DNA of 64,000 bases from Prauserella muralis (GCF_003202285.1 NZ_MASW01000007.1:830093-894092), one strand, 5' to 3'; positions 47,176 to 56,044 are shown, numbered from the stretch's first letter. A program made the numbers and translations. The notes: generated from the letters alone by a model not told the origin.

Positions 47176-47201
47176 CATCTGCTCAGATGTCAGCACAGAT
47201 G
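47176..47201 (-). promoter_or_regulatory. CATCTG repeat cluster before cbiM
   Basis: CATCTG-CT-CAGATG palindrome (47176-47189) plus a third CAGATG (47196-47201), in the divergent gap between cbiM and the HAD gene. It lies 44 bases upstream of the cbiM start and may be a metal-repressor site. Confidence 0.45.
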
Positions 47202-47244
47202 CTAACCGTGGCGGCACCGGAACACCACCACTAGCGTGAGGCCC

Positions 47245-47979
47245 ATGATCGGGTTGCCCGGCACGATCACAGCGTGTCTCTTCGACCTGGACGGCGTGCT
47301 GACGAGCACGGCCGCCCTCCACATGCAGGCCTGGAAACAGACGTTCGACGAGTTCCTGCGGCAGCGGCAGGGCGCGGACTTCCAGCCGTTCACCGAGGGC
47401 GACTACACGGCTTATGTGGACGGTATGCCCCGCTACGACGGGGTGCGCACGTTCCTCGCCTCCCGCGGGATCGAGCTGCCCGAAGGCGCCCCCGGCGAGC
47501 CGGGGCCCGAGCCGACGGTGCGCTCGGTCGGCGACCGCAAGAATGAACTGGTGCAACGCATCATCGCCGAGCAGGGCATCACCCCGTTCCCCGGCTCGGT
47601 GCGCTACCTGCAGGCCGCCGAGGACGCCGGGATGGCCATCGGCGTCGTCACGTCCTCGGCCAACGCCGTCGGCGTCCTCGACGCTGCCGACCTGACCCGC
47701 TTCGTCCGCGCGAGAGTGGACGGCGTGGTGATCGCGCGCGAGAACCTGCGTGGAAAGCCCGCCCCCGACTCGTTTCTGGCCTGCGCCGACGAGCTCGGCG
47801 TGCGGCCTGCCGAGGCCGCCGTGTTCGAGGACGCGCAGGCGGGCGTGCAGGCGGGCAAGGCAGGTGGCTTCGGCTACGTGGTCGGCGTCGACCGCGCGGG
47901 CCAGGCCGACGCGCTGCGTGCGCACGGAGCCGACATCGTCGTGGACGACCTCGCCGAGCTGCTGGAGGTCCCGGGATGA
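47245..47979 (+). CDS. HAD-family beta-phosphoglucomutase-like phosphatase/mutase
   Basis: 244 residues. Motif I FDLDGVLTSTAALHMQAWKQ (Asp nucleophile and second Asp), motif II IGVVTSSANAVGVLD, motif III Lys in NLRGKPAPDSFLACA, motif IV VFEDAQAGVQAGKAGGFG. This is the beta-PGM subgroup, which interconverts beta-glucose 1- and 6-phosphate. It is followed, with a 4-base overlap, by a GH65 phosphorylase that releases beta-glucose 1-phosphate, so the pair makes a complete pathway. ATG 47245 is preferred; GTG 47236 is possible. Confidence 0.9.
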   Translation: MIGLPGTITACLFDLDGVLTSTAALHMQAWKQTFDEFLRQRQGADFQPFTEGDYTAYVDGMPRYDGVRTFLASRGIELPEGAPGEPGPEPTVRSVGDRKNELVQRIIAEQGITPFPGSVRYLQAAEDAGMAIGVVTSSANAVGVLDAADLTRFVRARVDGVVIARENLRGKPAPDSFLACADELGVRPAEAAVFEDAQAGVQAGKAGGFGYVVGVDRAGQADALRAHGADIVVDDLAELLEVPG

Positions 47980-50360
47980 CCGACACCGAGCAGGGATACG
48001 AGTGCGCCCCGTGGGAGCTGCGCTGGCAGGGCCTCGCCGTGGACCAGCTCCAGCGCACCGAGTCGACCTTCGCACTGTCCAACGGGCACATCGGCATGCG
48101 CGGCACCCTGGAGGAGGCCGAGCCGCGCGGCCTGCCCGGCACCTACCTCAACGGGTTCTACGAGGAACACGACCTGCCCTACGCCGAGGCGGGCTACGGC
48201 TACCCGGAGGCGGGCCAGACGGTGGTCAACGTCACCGACGGCAAGATCATCCGGCTGCTCGTCGAGGACGAGCCGCTGGACATGCGCTACGGCCACGCCT
48301 CGGAACATCATCGCGTCCTCGACTTCCGCTCCGGCACGCTGCGCAGGGAGACGGTGTGGACCTCGCCCACCGGGCGGCGGGTGCGCGTGAGCACCGAGCG
48401 GCTGGTGTCGTTCACGCAACGCGCGGTCGCGGCCGTCCGCTATGAGGTCGAGCCGCTCGACGGCGAGCTGCAGCTGGTGGCGCAGTCCGACCTGCTGGCC
48501 AACGAGCCGATCGAGTCGGACACGAGCGATCCGCGCGTGGCCGCGGCGCTGGAGTCGCCGCTGGCGGTGGAGTTCGCCCAGGCCGAGGACTACCGCGCGG
48601 TGCTCGTGCACCGCACCCGGCGCTCGGGGCTGCGGGTGGCCGCCGCCATGGACCACCAGGTGCAGACCACCGACAGCCTCCGCAGCGACATCATGGTGGA
48701 GGACGACCTCGCCCGGTTGACGCTGGCGGTGGACGTGCCCCAGGGCGAGAAGCTGCGGATCACCAAGTTCCTCGGCTACGGCTGGTCGGCGCAGCGCTCG
48801 ATACCGGCGCTGCGCGCGCAGGTCGACGCCGCGCTCGCAGGCGCACTGCAGACCGGCTGGGAGGGGCTGCTCGCCGAGCAGCGCGAGTTCCTCGACCACT
48901 ACTGGAACACCGCCGACATCGAGATCGAGGGTGACCCGGAACTGCAGCAGGCCCTGCGGTTCGCGCTGTTCCACGTGTTGCAGGCGGGAGCCCGCGGGGA
49001 GAGCCGCGCGATTCCCGGCAAGGGGCTGACCGGCCCCGGCTATGACGGGCACGCGTTCTGGGACACCGAGAGCTTCGTGCTCCAGCTGCTGACCTACACC
49101 CTGCCCGACGCCGCGCGCGACGCGCTGCTGTGGCGGCATTCCACTGTGGACAAGGCGAGAGACAGGGCGCGCCAGCTCGGCCTGCGCGGGACGGCGTTTC
49201 CGTGGCGCTCCATCAACGGCGCGGAGTGCTCGGCGTACTGGCCCGCGGGCACGGCGGCCTTCCACGTCAACGCCGACATCGCCGACGCGACCGTGCGCTA
49301 CCTCAACGCCACCCGCGACACGGAGTTCGAGCGGCAGGCCGGCACGGAGCTGCTCGTGGAGACCGCGCGGCTGTGGATCTCGCTCGGCCACCACGATCCG
49401 CACGGCGGCTTCCGCATCGACGGGGTCACCGGGCCCGACGAGTACACGGCGGTGCTGGACAACAACGTCTACACCAACCTGATGGCGCAGCGGAACCTGC
49501 ACGAGGCGGCCGCGTCGTGCGAGCGGCAGCCCGACATCGCCACCGCGCTCGGCGTCGACGACACCGAGCTGGCACAGTGGCGCGACGCGGCCCGCAAGAT
49601 GCTGGTGCCCTACGACGAGCTGCTGGAGGTGCACCCGCAGTCGGAGCGGTTCACCGAGCACGCGCGGTGGGAGTTCGACAACACCCCGCCCCACCGCTAC
49701 CCGCTGCTGCTCAACTACCCCTACTTCGACCTGTACCGCAAGCAGGTCGTCAAGCAGGCCGACCTGGTGCTCGCGATGCACCTGCGCGGCGACGCCTTCT
49801 CGCTGGAGCAGAAGCAGCGCAACTTCGCCTACTACGAGGCGCTGACCGTGCGCGACTCGTCGCTGTCGGCGGGCACGCAGGCCGTGCTCGCCGCCGAGTG
49901 CGGGCACGTGGACCTGGCCTACGACTACCTCGCCGAGGCGGCGTTCACCGATCTGCACGACCTGCACGGCAACGTGCGCAACGGCCTGCACATGGCCTCG
50001 CTCGCCGGGGCGTGGCTGGCCACGGTCGCGGGCTTCGGCGGGATGCGTGACCACCACGGCACGCTGACGTTCCGGCCCAGGCTGCCGGGCGCCCTGCAAC
50101 GGATCGGGTTCCGCATGTGCTTTCTCGGCTCGCAGTTCGCCGTGGAGATCCAGCAGGACAAGACCGCCTACCGGCTGGTGCGCGGCGACCCGCTCACCAT
50201 CGCCCACTACGACACGCCGGTGCCGCTGACCGAGGAGACCACCACGCTGCCCATCCCGCAGCTGGAGACACCGGAGCGCCCCACGCAGCCGGCGGGGCGC
50301 GCCCCGGTGCACCGCACGGGACCTAGTCGGGCGGTTCGATGGTGCCCGCCTCCGCGTTGA
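47976..50360 (+). CDS. Glycoside hydrolase family 65 disaccharide phosphorylase
   Basis: 794 residues, full length for GH65. N-terminal beta-sandwich with TFALSNGHIGMRGTLEE; (alpha/alpha)6 barrel with PGKGLTGPGYDGHAFWDTES and the catalytic acid Glu489 in VTGPDEYTAVLDNNVYTNLM; and NVRNGLHMASLAGAWLATV at the phosphate-site end. It cleaves an alpha-linked disaccharide (trehalose, maltose, kojibiose or related) with phosphate to glucose and beta-glucose 1-phosphate (family knowledge). Coupled to the HAD gene. The 3' end overlaps the convergent 60-residue gene by 38 bases. Confidence 0.9.
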   Translation: MTDTEQGYECAPWELRWQGLAVDQLQRTESTFALSNGHIGMRGTLEEAEPRGLPGTYLNGFYEEHDLPYAEAGYGYPEAGQTVVNVTDGKIIRLLVEDEPLDMRYGHASEHHRVLDFRSGTLRRETVWTSPTGRRVRVSTERLVSFTQRAVAAVRYEVEPLDGELQLVAQSDLLANEPIESDTSDPRVAAALESPLAVEFAQAEDYRAVLVHRTRRSGLRVAAAMDHQVQTTDSLRSDIMVEDDLARLTLAVDVPQGEKLRITKFLGYGWSAQRSIPALRAQVDAALAGALQTGWEGLLAEQREFLDHYWNTADIEIEGDPELQQALRFALFHVLQAGARGESRAIPGKGLTGPGYDGHAFWDTESFVLQLLTYTLPDAARDALLWRHSTVDKARDRARQLGLRGTAFPWRSINGAECSAYWPAGTAAFHVNADIADATVRYLNATRDTEFERQAGTELLVETARLWISLGHHDPHGGFRIDGVTGPDEYTAVLDNNVYTNLMAQRNLHEAAASCERQPDIATALGVDDTELAQWRDAARKMLVPYDELLEVHPQSERFTEHARWEFDNTPPHRYPLLLNYPYFDLYRKQVVKQADLVLAMHLRGDAFSLEQKQRNFAYYEALTVRDSSLSAGTQAVLAAECGHVDLAYDYLAEAAFTDLHDLHGNVRNGLHMASLAGAWLATVAGFGGMRDHHGTLTFRPRLPGALQRIGFRMCFLGSQFAVEIQQDKTAYRLVRGDPLTIAHYDTPVPLTEETTTLPIPQLETPERPTQPAGRAPVHRTGPSRAVRWCPPPR

Positions 50361-50505
50361 CGTCGTCGCCGGGCTGGATCTCGTCCTTGTTCGGCGGCTC
50401 CGGCACGTCCTCGGTGCCCCCGGGAACGTCGCGGTTCGGCGGGGCCGGAACGTCCGCCGAAGGCCGCGGCTCCGGCTCTCTCGGATTCACCTCGTCGTTC
50501 CGCAT
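50323..50505 (-). CDS. Small acidic Pro-rich repeat protein, function unknown
   Basis: 60 residues with no hydrophobic core: a repeated unit of the type DVPAPPNRDVPGG and DVPEPPNKDE, then a Glu/Asp-rich tail (QPGDDVNAEAG). Likely disordered. ATG 50505. It partly overlaps the end of the GH65 gene on the other strand. Resembles small hypothetical proteins common in Pseudonocardiaceae; not recognised beyond that. Confidence 0.55.
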   Translation of the reverse strand: MRNDEVNPREPEPRPSADVPAPPNRDVPGGTEDVPEPPNKDEIQPGDDVNAEAGTIEPPD

Positions 50506-50537
50506 ACCCCGATTCGTACCCTTCCCGCGCGGGCTTG

Positions 50538-51323
50538 TCATGTCGGCTGGCACCGCGGGCACCAGACGGTGGACCTGCCGTCCACCCGCCCCCGGCACAG
50601 GGTGGTGCCGCAGCGCGGGCAGGACGCGGACGGCTCGTCACGCCGCCCGGTGAGCCACGACGGCCTCGGCGGCACCCGCCCGGCCTCGACCGACTGCCGC
50701 AGCACCGTGCCCATCCTCGCGTGCAGCCTGCCGAGATCGCCCCTGCTCAGCCCGGCCGCCGCCCGGTGCGGAGAGAGCTTGGCCCGCCACAGGATCTCGT
50801 CGGCGAGCAGGTTGCCGAGCCCCGCGAGCACGCTCTGATCCGTCAGCGCCGACTTGGTCCTGCGCCGCAACCCGCCCAGCAGCCTGCCCAGCTCGTCGCG
50901 CGAGACGCTCAGCGCGTCCGGACCCAGGTCACCGAGCGCGGCGCGGCTTTCGGTCTCGTCCCTGGCCAGGCGCAGGCCGGTGAGCTTGCGCATGTCGCGG
51001 TAGCGCAGCTCGCCCTCGGCGAAGGTGAACACCACCCGATCGTGCCGGTGCCGGGGCCGGTCCTCGCCGTCCCAGACCAGCGAGCCGGTCATGCCGAAGT
51101 GCAGCAGCAGCGCCTCGCCGTCACCGGCGACCGGCGCGATCAGCCACTTGCCGTGCCGGGCGGGTTCGCCGAACCGGCGCCCGCGCACCACACTCCGCAG
51201 CCGTGCGGGAGCGACGCCGCGCAGCACCTGGGCGTCGAGGACGTCGACGTCGCGTACCCGGGCACCCGCCGCGTGCTCGGCGAACACGCGCCGGAAGCCC
51301 TCGACGTCGGGCAGCTCGGGCAT
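50538..51323 (-). CDS. Formamidopyrimidine/endonuclease VIII-type DNA glycosylase (Fpg/Nei)
   Basis: 261 residues. Mature N-terminus PELPDVEGF gives the catalytic Pro2 and Glu3; Lys59 (RHGKWLI) and the helix-two-turn-helix near residues 150-180 (LTDQSVLAGLGNLLADEILW) follow; a C-terminal zinc finger CPRC...CPRC (SCPRCGTTLCRGRVDGRS) closes it. It removes oxidised pyrimidines or purines in base-excision repair. The tail resembles actinobacterial Nei. It stands 11 bases from the Ppx/GppA gene, so probably an operon. Confidence 0.9.
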   Translation of the reverse strand: MPELPDVEGFRRVFAEHAAGARVRDVDVLDAQVLRGVAPARLRSVVRGRRFGEPARHGKWLIAPVAGDGEALLLHFGMTGSLVWDGEDRPRHRHDRVVFTFAEGELRYRDMRKLTGLRLARDETESRAALGDLGPDALSVSRDELGRLLGGLRRRTKSALTDQSVLAGLGNLLADEILWRAKLSPHRAAAGLSRGDLGRLHARMGTVLRQSVEAGRVPPRPSWLTGRRDEPSASCPRCGTTLCRGRVDGRSTVWCPRCQPT

Positions 51324-51333
51324 GCCGGGCTCC

Positions 51334-52293
51334 TCACGCCACCGACCTGGCGGCCGCGCTCGGCTCGGGTGCGTCGAGCAGGCTGAGCAGCAGCCCCTGG
51401 GTGGTCGACCACGGGCAGATCACGGCCGAGCCGCCGAAAACGGTCAGCAGCGCCTCGGCCACCACCGCGCCCGCGAGCGCCTGGCGAGCCCGCGGCCGGG
51501 AAATGCCGGGCAGGTCGGCCCTGCGCGAGGCGGGCAGCGTCGCCAGCCGGGGAATCCACTCGCGCAGGTCCTCCACGTAGAGGTCCCTGGCCGCGCCGTC
51601 GCGGTGCGGGCGTGAACCGGCGAGCCTCGCCAGCTGCCGCAGCACCTTGGAACAGCCGACCGTGCGGAAGCCGCGCAGCTGGGGCTCGGTCTCGGCCAGC
51701 GCCCGCCGCACCCGGTCGAGAGCGTGCTCGCGCAGCGCGGAGACCCGCTGCTCCGACGGCACGTCGGTGTCGAGCCACAGCCGGGTCATCTCGCGGGCGC
51801 CCAGCCGCAGCGACCGCGCGAACGAGGCCCGCTCGCCGCGCCCCGCGGCCAGCTCGACGGTGCCGCCGCCGATGTCGAGCACGGCCAGCGGCCCCGCCGA
51901 CGCGCCGAACCAGCGGCGCGCCGCCAGGTACGACAGCTCGGCCTCCCGCTTGCCGGACAAGAACCGGAGCTCGACCCCGGTGGTCCTGCGGACCTGCTGG
52001 ACCACCTCAGCGGCGTTGCGGGCGTCCCGGATCGAGGATGTGGCCAGCGGAAACACCTCGGCGACCCCGTGGGCGCGGGCCTGTGCGTCGATCTCGGCGA
52101 CGGCCGCGCAGATCGCGTCGACGCCGTCCCTGCCGAGCCTGCCGGAAGGGTCCAGCTCCCGGTCGAGCCGCAGCCGCACCTTGTGGCTGAACAGCGGGTC
52201 GACCAGCGACCCGCCGCGCTCGGCGGCGAGCAGGCGGGCGCTGAAGCACCCGACGTCGAGCACTCCTACCGTCGCGGCTGTCCTCACCTGCAC
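51334..52293 (-). CDS. Ppx/GppA-family phosphatase
   Basis: 319 residues. Exopolyphosphatase/(p)ppGpp-phosphohydrolase core: VGVLDVGCFSARLLAAE near the N-terminus (phosphate-1-type loop), VFPLATSSIRDARNA, VELRFLSGKREAELSYLAAR and VLDIGGGTVELAAG (second phosphate-binding loop). Members hydrolyse polyphosphate or pppGpp (family knowledge); one domain pair only, without the C-terminal HD domain of long Ppx. ATG 52293 is followed upstream by a 17-bp palindrome. Probably transcribed with the Nei-type gene. Confidence 0.85.
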   Translation of the reverse strand: MQVRTAATVGVLDVGCFSARLLAAERGGSLVDPLFSHKVRLRLDRELDPSGRLGRDGVDAICAAVAEIDAQARAHGVAEVFPLATSSIRDARNAAEVVQQVRRTTGVELRFLSGKREAELSYLAARRWFGASAGPLAVLDIGGGTVELAAGRGERASFARSLRLGAREMTRLWLDTDVPSEQRVSALREHALDRVRRALAETEPQLRGFRTVGCSKVLRQLARLAGSRPHRDGAARDLYVEDLREWIPRLATLPASRRADLPGISRPRARQALAGAVVAEALLTVFGGSAVICPWSTTQGLLLSLLDAPEPSAAARSVA

Positions 52294-52309
52294 CTCCGAA
52301 GGTCACTGC

Positions 52310-52326
52310 CCGTGGGATTCCCACGG
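52310..52326 (-). promoter_or_regulatory. 17-bp palindrome in the Ppx leader
   Basis: CCGTGGGA-T-TCCCACGG, perfect 8-base arms, starting 17 bases upstream of the Ppx/GppA start. Operator or leader hairpin covering the ribosome site (inference). Confidence 0.45.
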
Positions 52327-52537
52327 CACGTGGCGAATAACAACCGTATAACCCAAATGAGTGACATTTAACCGTGTGACAGCCCGTGGCGTAACGACAC
52401 ATCGTGTTGGCAGCGATCAGGTAGGCATCAGGGCGCTGTGAGGGGGAGCCCGAAAGCGCTGGTGGGAGAGGTTCCGCGCGGGTGGAGGACGAGCCCATGG
52501 GGTGGATTCCGGCTGTGCGCGTCGAGGGCAGGGCCAC

Positions 52538-53230
52538 GTGACGACGCCGGCCACGAGCACGCGACGCGACGACGCCGGGCGGCTGGGCGCCGCGGCGGCT
52601 GCCGTCGTCGTCACGCTGGCCGCCGTGCTCACCGGGGTCGCGCTGGTCCGTTCGGGGCCGGCCGCCGACGGTTCGACCCCCTCCCCCGGCGCGAACACCG
52701 CCGTCCCGGACGCCGAGATCGAGGTGTACAGCGGCCCGGTGCCGCCCGCGCACGCCCCGCTGCCCGCGTCGCCGCCCCGCTCGCTGGCCGTCCCGGCCGC
52801 CGAGGTCGGCACCGGCTCCCTCATCGAGCTCGGCCGGACCCCGGCCGGGGTCACCGAGGTGCCCGGCTACGCCAAGGCCGTCGGCTGGCTCACCGAGCAC
52901 GGCAGCCCGGGTGAACGCGGCCCCGCCGTGCTCACCGGCCATGCCGACTTCGCCTACGAACGCGGCTCGTTCTTCCGCCTGCGTGACGTGCGGCCCGGCG
53001 ACCTCGTGACCGTCGGAAGGCAGGACGGCACCGAGGCGGTGTTCACCGTCTACCGGGTGGAGATCCTGCCCCCGGAACTGGCCACCGCCCGCGCCACCGT
53101 GCCCACCGACCAGCCCGACCTGCGGCTGCTGACCGCCTCCGGTGACTACGACAACGCCTACAGCGAGCACGACGACGCCGTGCTCGTCTACGCCCGGCTC
53201 ACCGGGGTGGACGCGGGCCGCGCCGCCTGA
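52538..53230 (+). CDS. Sortase-fold protein lacking the catalytic cysteine
   Basis: 230 residues. N-terminal membrane anchor (about residues 18-40, AAAAAVVVTLAAVLTGVALV), a Pro-rich spacer, then a class F/E sortase beta-barrel: GPAVLTGHADFAYERGSFFR, LRDVRPGDLVTVGRQDGTEA, PTDQPDLRLLTASGDYDNAY. His135 of TGHAD is in place, but where sortases have T-C (as in LITCGG) this has Thr-Ala200-Ser-Gly, and no Arg appears near the last strand. So the transpeptidase cannot work in the normal way. It may bind cell-wall peptides. GTG 52538 has GAGGGCAGGG upstream. Confidence 0.75.
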   Translation: MTTPATSTRRDDAGRLGAAAAAVVVTLAAVLTGVALVRSGPAADGSTPSPGANTAVPDAEIEVYSGPVPPAHAPLPASPPRSLAVPAAEVGTGSLIELGRTPAGVTEVPGYAKAVGWLTEHGSPGERGPAVLTGHADFAYERGSFFRLRDVRPGDLVTVGRQDGTEAVFTVYRVEILPPELATARATVPTDQPDLRLLTASGDYDNAYSEHDDAVLVYARLTGVDAGRAA

Positions 53231-53258
53231 ACCGCCGCGGCCCGCGCGCCCAGGCCGG

Positions 53259-54911
53259 TCAGGCCGAGGCCCACTCCAGCACGACGTCGGCCAGCACCGA
53301 CAGCGGCAGCGCACCCCCGCCGAGGACCACGTCGTGGAAGCCGCGGACGTCGAACCGCTCCCCCCTGCGGCGCTCCGCCTCGGCACGCAGCCGCTGGATC
53401 TCCAGCCTGCCGACCATGTACGACAGCGCCTGGCCCGGATAGCCGATGTAGCGGTCGACCTCCGAGGTGATCTCCACCGACGGCATCGGCGTGTTGCGCT
53501 CCAGGAACTCCACCGCCTGCTGCCGGGTCCAGCCCTTGGCGTGCAGCCCGGTGTCCACCACCAGCCTGCCCGCGCGCATCGAGTCCATGCTGAGCATGCC
53601 CAGCAACGACACGTCGTCGGAGTACAGGCCCATCTCCTGCGCGAGCCGCTCCGAGTACAGGCCCCAGCCCTCCGTGTAGGCGTTGAACTCGCCGAGCCTG
53701 CGCAGCAGCGGCAGGTCGGTGAGCCCGAGCGCGGTGCTGAGCTGGAAGTGGTGCCCGGGAATCGCCTCGTGGAAGGCCGTGACCTCGGCGGTCTGCCGGA
53801 ACCGCTCGGTCACCTGGTGGGTGTTGGCGAAGTACGTGCCGGGGCGGGAGCCGTCGGCGGCGGGCAGCAGGTAGTAGGCGGCCGCGGCGCCCGGCGCCTC
53901 CGCCGCGGGCACCGGCTCCACCACCCACGGGTGCGGCGGGATCGTGCCGAACCACCGGGGAGCCGCCTGCTCGGCCCTGGTGATCGCCGCGCGGGCCGTC
54001 TCCAGCAGCTCGTCGGCGTCCTTCCAGCGCAGCGCCGGGTCGGTCCGCAGCCGGCTGAAGATGTCCTGCAGGTCGCCGGTGCCGAACACGCGCTCGCCGA
54101 TCTCGGCGTACTCCTCGGCCAGCCGTTCGATCAGCTCGAGCCCGGTGGTGTGCAGGTCCTCCGGGTCGCGGTCGGTGGTCGTGTGCACGCGGGCCAGCGC
54201 GGCGTAGATGTCGTCGCCGCCGGGCAGGTGGCACACGCCGGGCCGCTCGTCGGGCCGGGCGTGCGCGAGGATGTCGGCCCCGAGGGAGTCGCGGTAGGCG
54301 GCGAATGCCGGGCGCACCACGTCGGCGAGCAGCGTGTCGCGGCGGCGCGCGAACTCGTCGGTGGGGGCGGGCTGGCGCAGCAGTGGGTCGTTGCCGGGGT
54401 CACCGAGATAGCGATCGAGGTGCGCGATGGCGCTGCGCACCAGCCGCGCCACCGGCACCCTGCCCGCCGCGACACCGGCCCGGTGCCGCTCGGCGGCCTC
54501 GCGCAGGTACGCGGGCACGGCGGCCAGCCGCTCGAGGTGTGCCTCGCCCTGCGCGGCGTCGGCCACCGACAGCATCGGCAGGATCGTGAGCAGGCTGGAG
54601 GCAGGCGCCACGAAGAAGTCGCTGACCGTGAACTCGACGGCCCGTGTGTCGATCTGCTCCCTGCGAGCCCGCGCGGAGGCCAGCAACACGTCGCGGGTCA
54701 CCCGGTCCTGGGAGGCCAGGGTTCCCGGGTCCACGGCGGCGGCCTTCTCGGCGATGGCCTCCAGCTGACGCCGGTGAGCCTGCTCGTGCTCCGCGTCGAG
54801 GCTGCCGAGTCCCGTGCGCAGCGGGTCGATGCCCAGCACGGCAGGCCACAGCGGCTCCGCCTCGAACAACAGCTGAACGTACTCGTCGGCGAGCGCCGTG
54901 ACATCGGTCAT
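53259..54911 (-). CDS. DUF885 family metallopeptidase-like protein
   Basis: 550 residues. The zinc motif HEAIPGHHFQ (H-E-x3-H type), followed by NAYTEGWGLYSERLAQEMGL with the third ligand Glu, is the signature of DUF885, a helical peptidase family with relatives such as DcpA/M32-like enzymes. Long first half with helix repeats (DPLRTGLGSLDAEHEQAHRR). No signal peptide, so cytoplasmic. ATG 54911 faces the divergent wHTH gene across 90 bases that contain the palindrome GCTGCATGCAGC (54947-54958). Confidence 0.85.
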   Translation of the reverse strand: MTDVTALADEYVQLLFEAEPLWPAVLGIDPLRTGLGSLDAEHEQAHRRQLEAIAEKAAAVDPGTLASQDRVTRDVLLASARARREQIDTRAVEFTVSDFFVAPASSLLTILPMLSVADAAQGEAHLERLAAVPAYLREAAERHRAGVAAGRVPVARLVRSAIAHLDRYLGDPGNDPLLRQPAPTDEFARRRDTLLADVVRPAFAAYRDSLGADILAHARPDERPGVCHLPGGDDIYAALARVHTTTDRDPEDLHTTGLELIERLAEEYAEIGERVFGTGDLQDIFSRLRTDPALRWKDADELLETARAAITRAEQAAPRWFGTIPPHPWVVEPVPAAEAPGAAAAYYLLPAADGSRPGTYFANTHQVTERFRQTAEVTAFHEAIPGHHFQLSTALGLTDLPLLRRLGEFNAYTEGWGLYSERLAQEMGLYSDDVSLLGMLSMDSMRAGRLVVDTGLHAKGWTRQQAVEFLERNTPMPSVEITSEVDRYIGYPGQALSYMVGRLEIQRLRAEAERRRGERFDVRGFHDVVLGGGALPLSVLADVVLEWASA

Positions 54912-55001
54912 GGCGCGAGCATAGTGAACGGCACGGCCCGTTCGCGGCTGCATGCAGCGGCACCGGTGGCCGCGCCCGCCCGGTGTCCTAGGCTCGTGCT
55001 C

Positions 55002-55997
55002 GTGGCCGTCACCGATCCCGTCGACGCTCGCCTGCTCGCCGCGCTCGCGGACGTGGGCAAGGCGGCGGTGCACGAGATCGCGGCGAAGGTCGGCCTCGAC
55101 CCGAGGGAAGCCGCCTACCGGCTGGTGAACCTGTCGGCGAACGGGCTGCCCCTGCTGGTCGGCGTGGAGAGCGACCCGAACGGGCTGCGCGCGGCCCTGG
55201 CCGGCGCGTGGCAGCAGGGCAGGCCGCAGCCGCAGCACGGCCCCGCCCCGGGGCAGCCGCCGCAGCCGCACCATCCGGGTCCGCCTCCGCATCCGGCAGG
55301 TCCTCAGGGCGCGCCGAGCGGCGCCCACCCGGTACAGGGAACGCCGAGCGGTCCGCATCCGGTGCACGGCGTTGCCTCGGGCCCCTACCCACCTCCCCCG
55401 CAGCAGCAGTGGCCTGCCCAGACGGCGCCCCCGCCACAGCCGCCACAGCCGACACAGCCGCCTCCGGACCCGGTGATGAGCACGTGGGGACCACCGCAGA
55501 GCGCGCTGTGGGCGCGCGGCGACCAGCCGCCGACCGTCGGCCCGCCCCCACCGCCACCTGCGGCACCCGCGCCGGTCCGCACCGGGCGGCCGGGTGACGT
55601 GCTGGAAACCGAGGGGCTCGAGGGCGAGCGCCTCGCCGTCCAGCTACTGGAGGTGCAGGACCCCGCCGACTACCTGTTCGCCGCCGCGGGCTACCGCCTC
55701 GACGACGGTGAGCGGGCCATCGTCGTGCACACGGAGGTGACCAACCGGGGCAACACGCCGTTCGCGTCGCTGCCGGACAACTACCTGGAGCTGCTCACCG
55801 CCGACGGCGGCGTCATCGGCAAGGCGCCGGTGTCGCTGACGTCCCGGCCGCCGCACAAGATCGGCGTACAGCCGGGCGAGACCACGGGCGGGCACACCGT
55901 GTACGTGCTGCCGGAGGGCACCCGCATCGCCTCGGTGCGCTGGAGTCCTCGTCCCGAGCCGGACGAGCGTAGCCTCGTCTGGTCGATCGACGACTGA
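55002..55997 (+). CDS. AsnC-like winged-helix protein with Pro-rich linker and C-terminal beta domain
   Basis: 331 residues in three parts. Residues 1-60 (DARLLAALADVGKAAVHEIA, AYRLVNLSANGLPLLVGVES) form an AsnC-type helix-turn-helix without the RAM ligand domain. Residues 70-190 are a Pro/Gln-rich linker with repeats such as GAPSGAHPV/GTPSGPHPV. Residues 195-331 are all-beta (YLFAAAGYRLDDGERAIVVH, TEVTNRGNTPFASLPDNYLE), similar to DUF4352-type immunoglobulin-like domains. GTG 55002; a TAGGCT box just upstream may make it leaderless. Role unknown; DNA binding is inferred. Confidence 0.65.
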   Translation: MAVTDPVDARLLAALADVGKAAVHEIAAKVGLDPREAAYRLVNLSANGLPLLVGVESDPNGLRAALAGAWQQGRPQPQHGPAPGQPPQPHHPGPPPHPAGPQGAPSGAHPVQGTPSGPHPVHGVASGPYPPPPQQQWPAQTAPPPQPPQPTQPPPDPVMSTWGPPQSALWARGDQPPTVGPPPPPPAAPAPVRTGRPGDVLETEGLEGERLAVQLLEVQDPADYLFAAAGYRLDDGERAIVVHTEVTNRGNTPFASLPDNYLELLTADGGVIGKAPVSLTSRPPHKIGVQPGETTGGHTVYVLPEGTRIASVRWSPRPEPDERSLVWSIDD

Positions 55998-56044
55998 CCG
56001 ACCCGGTGTGTTGGCCGCCCACGTCGTCGCGCCGGGCGAGGGCG

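Noticed and set aside
47139-47244. Cobalamin riboswitch before cbiM
   Set aside because: The gap is about 100 bases, too short for the element, and no B12-box-like sequence is seen; a protein operator fits better.
50516-50541. Fourth SigF-type promoter before the 60-residue acidic protein gene
   Set aside because: GGGTAC is present on the minus strand, but no GTTT or G-N-N-T box is found 14-16 bases upstream.
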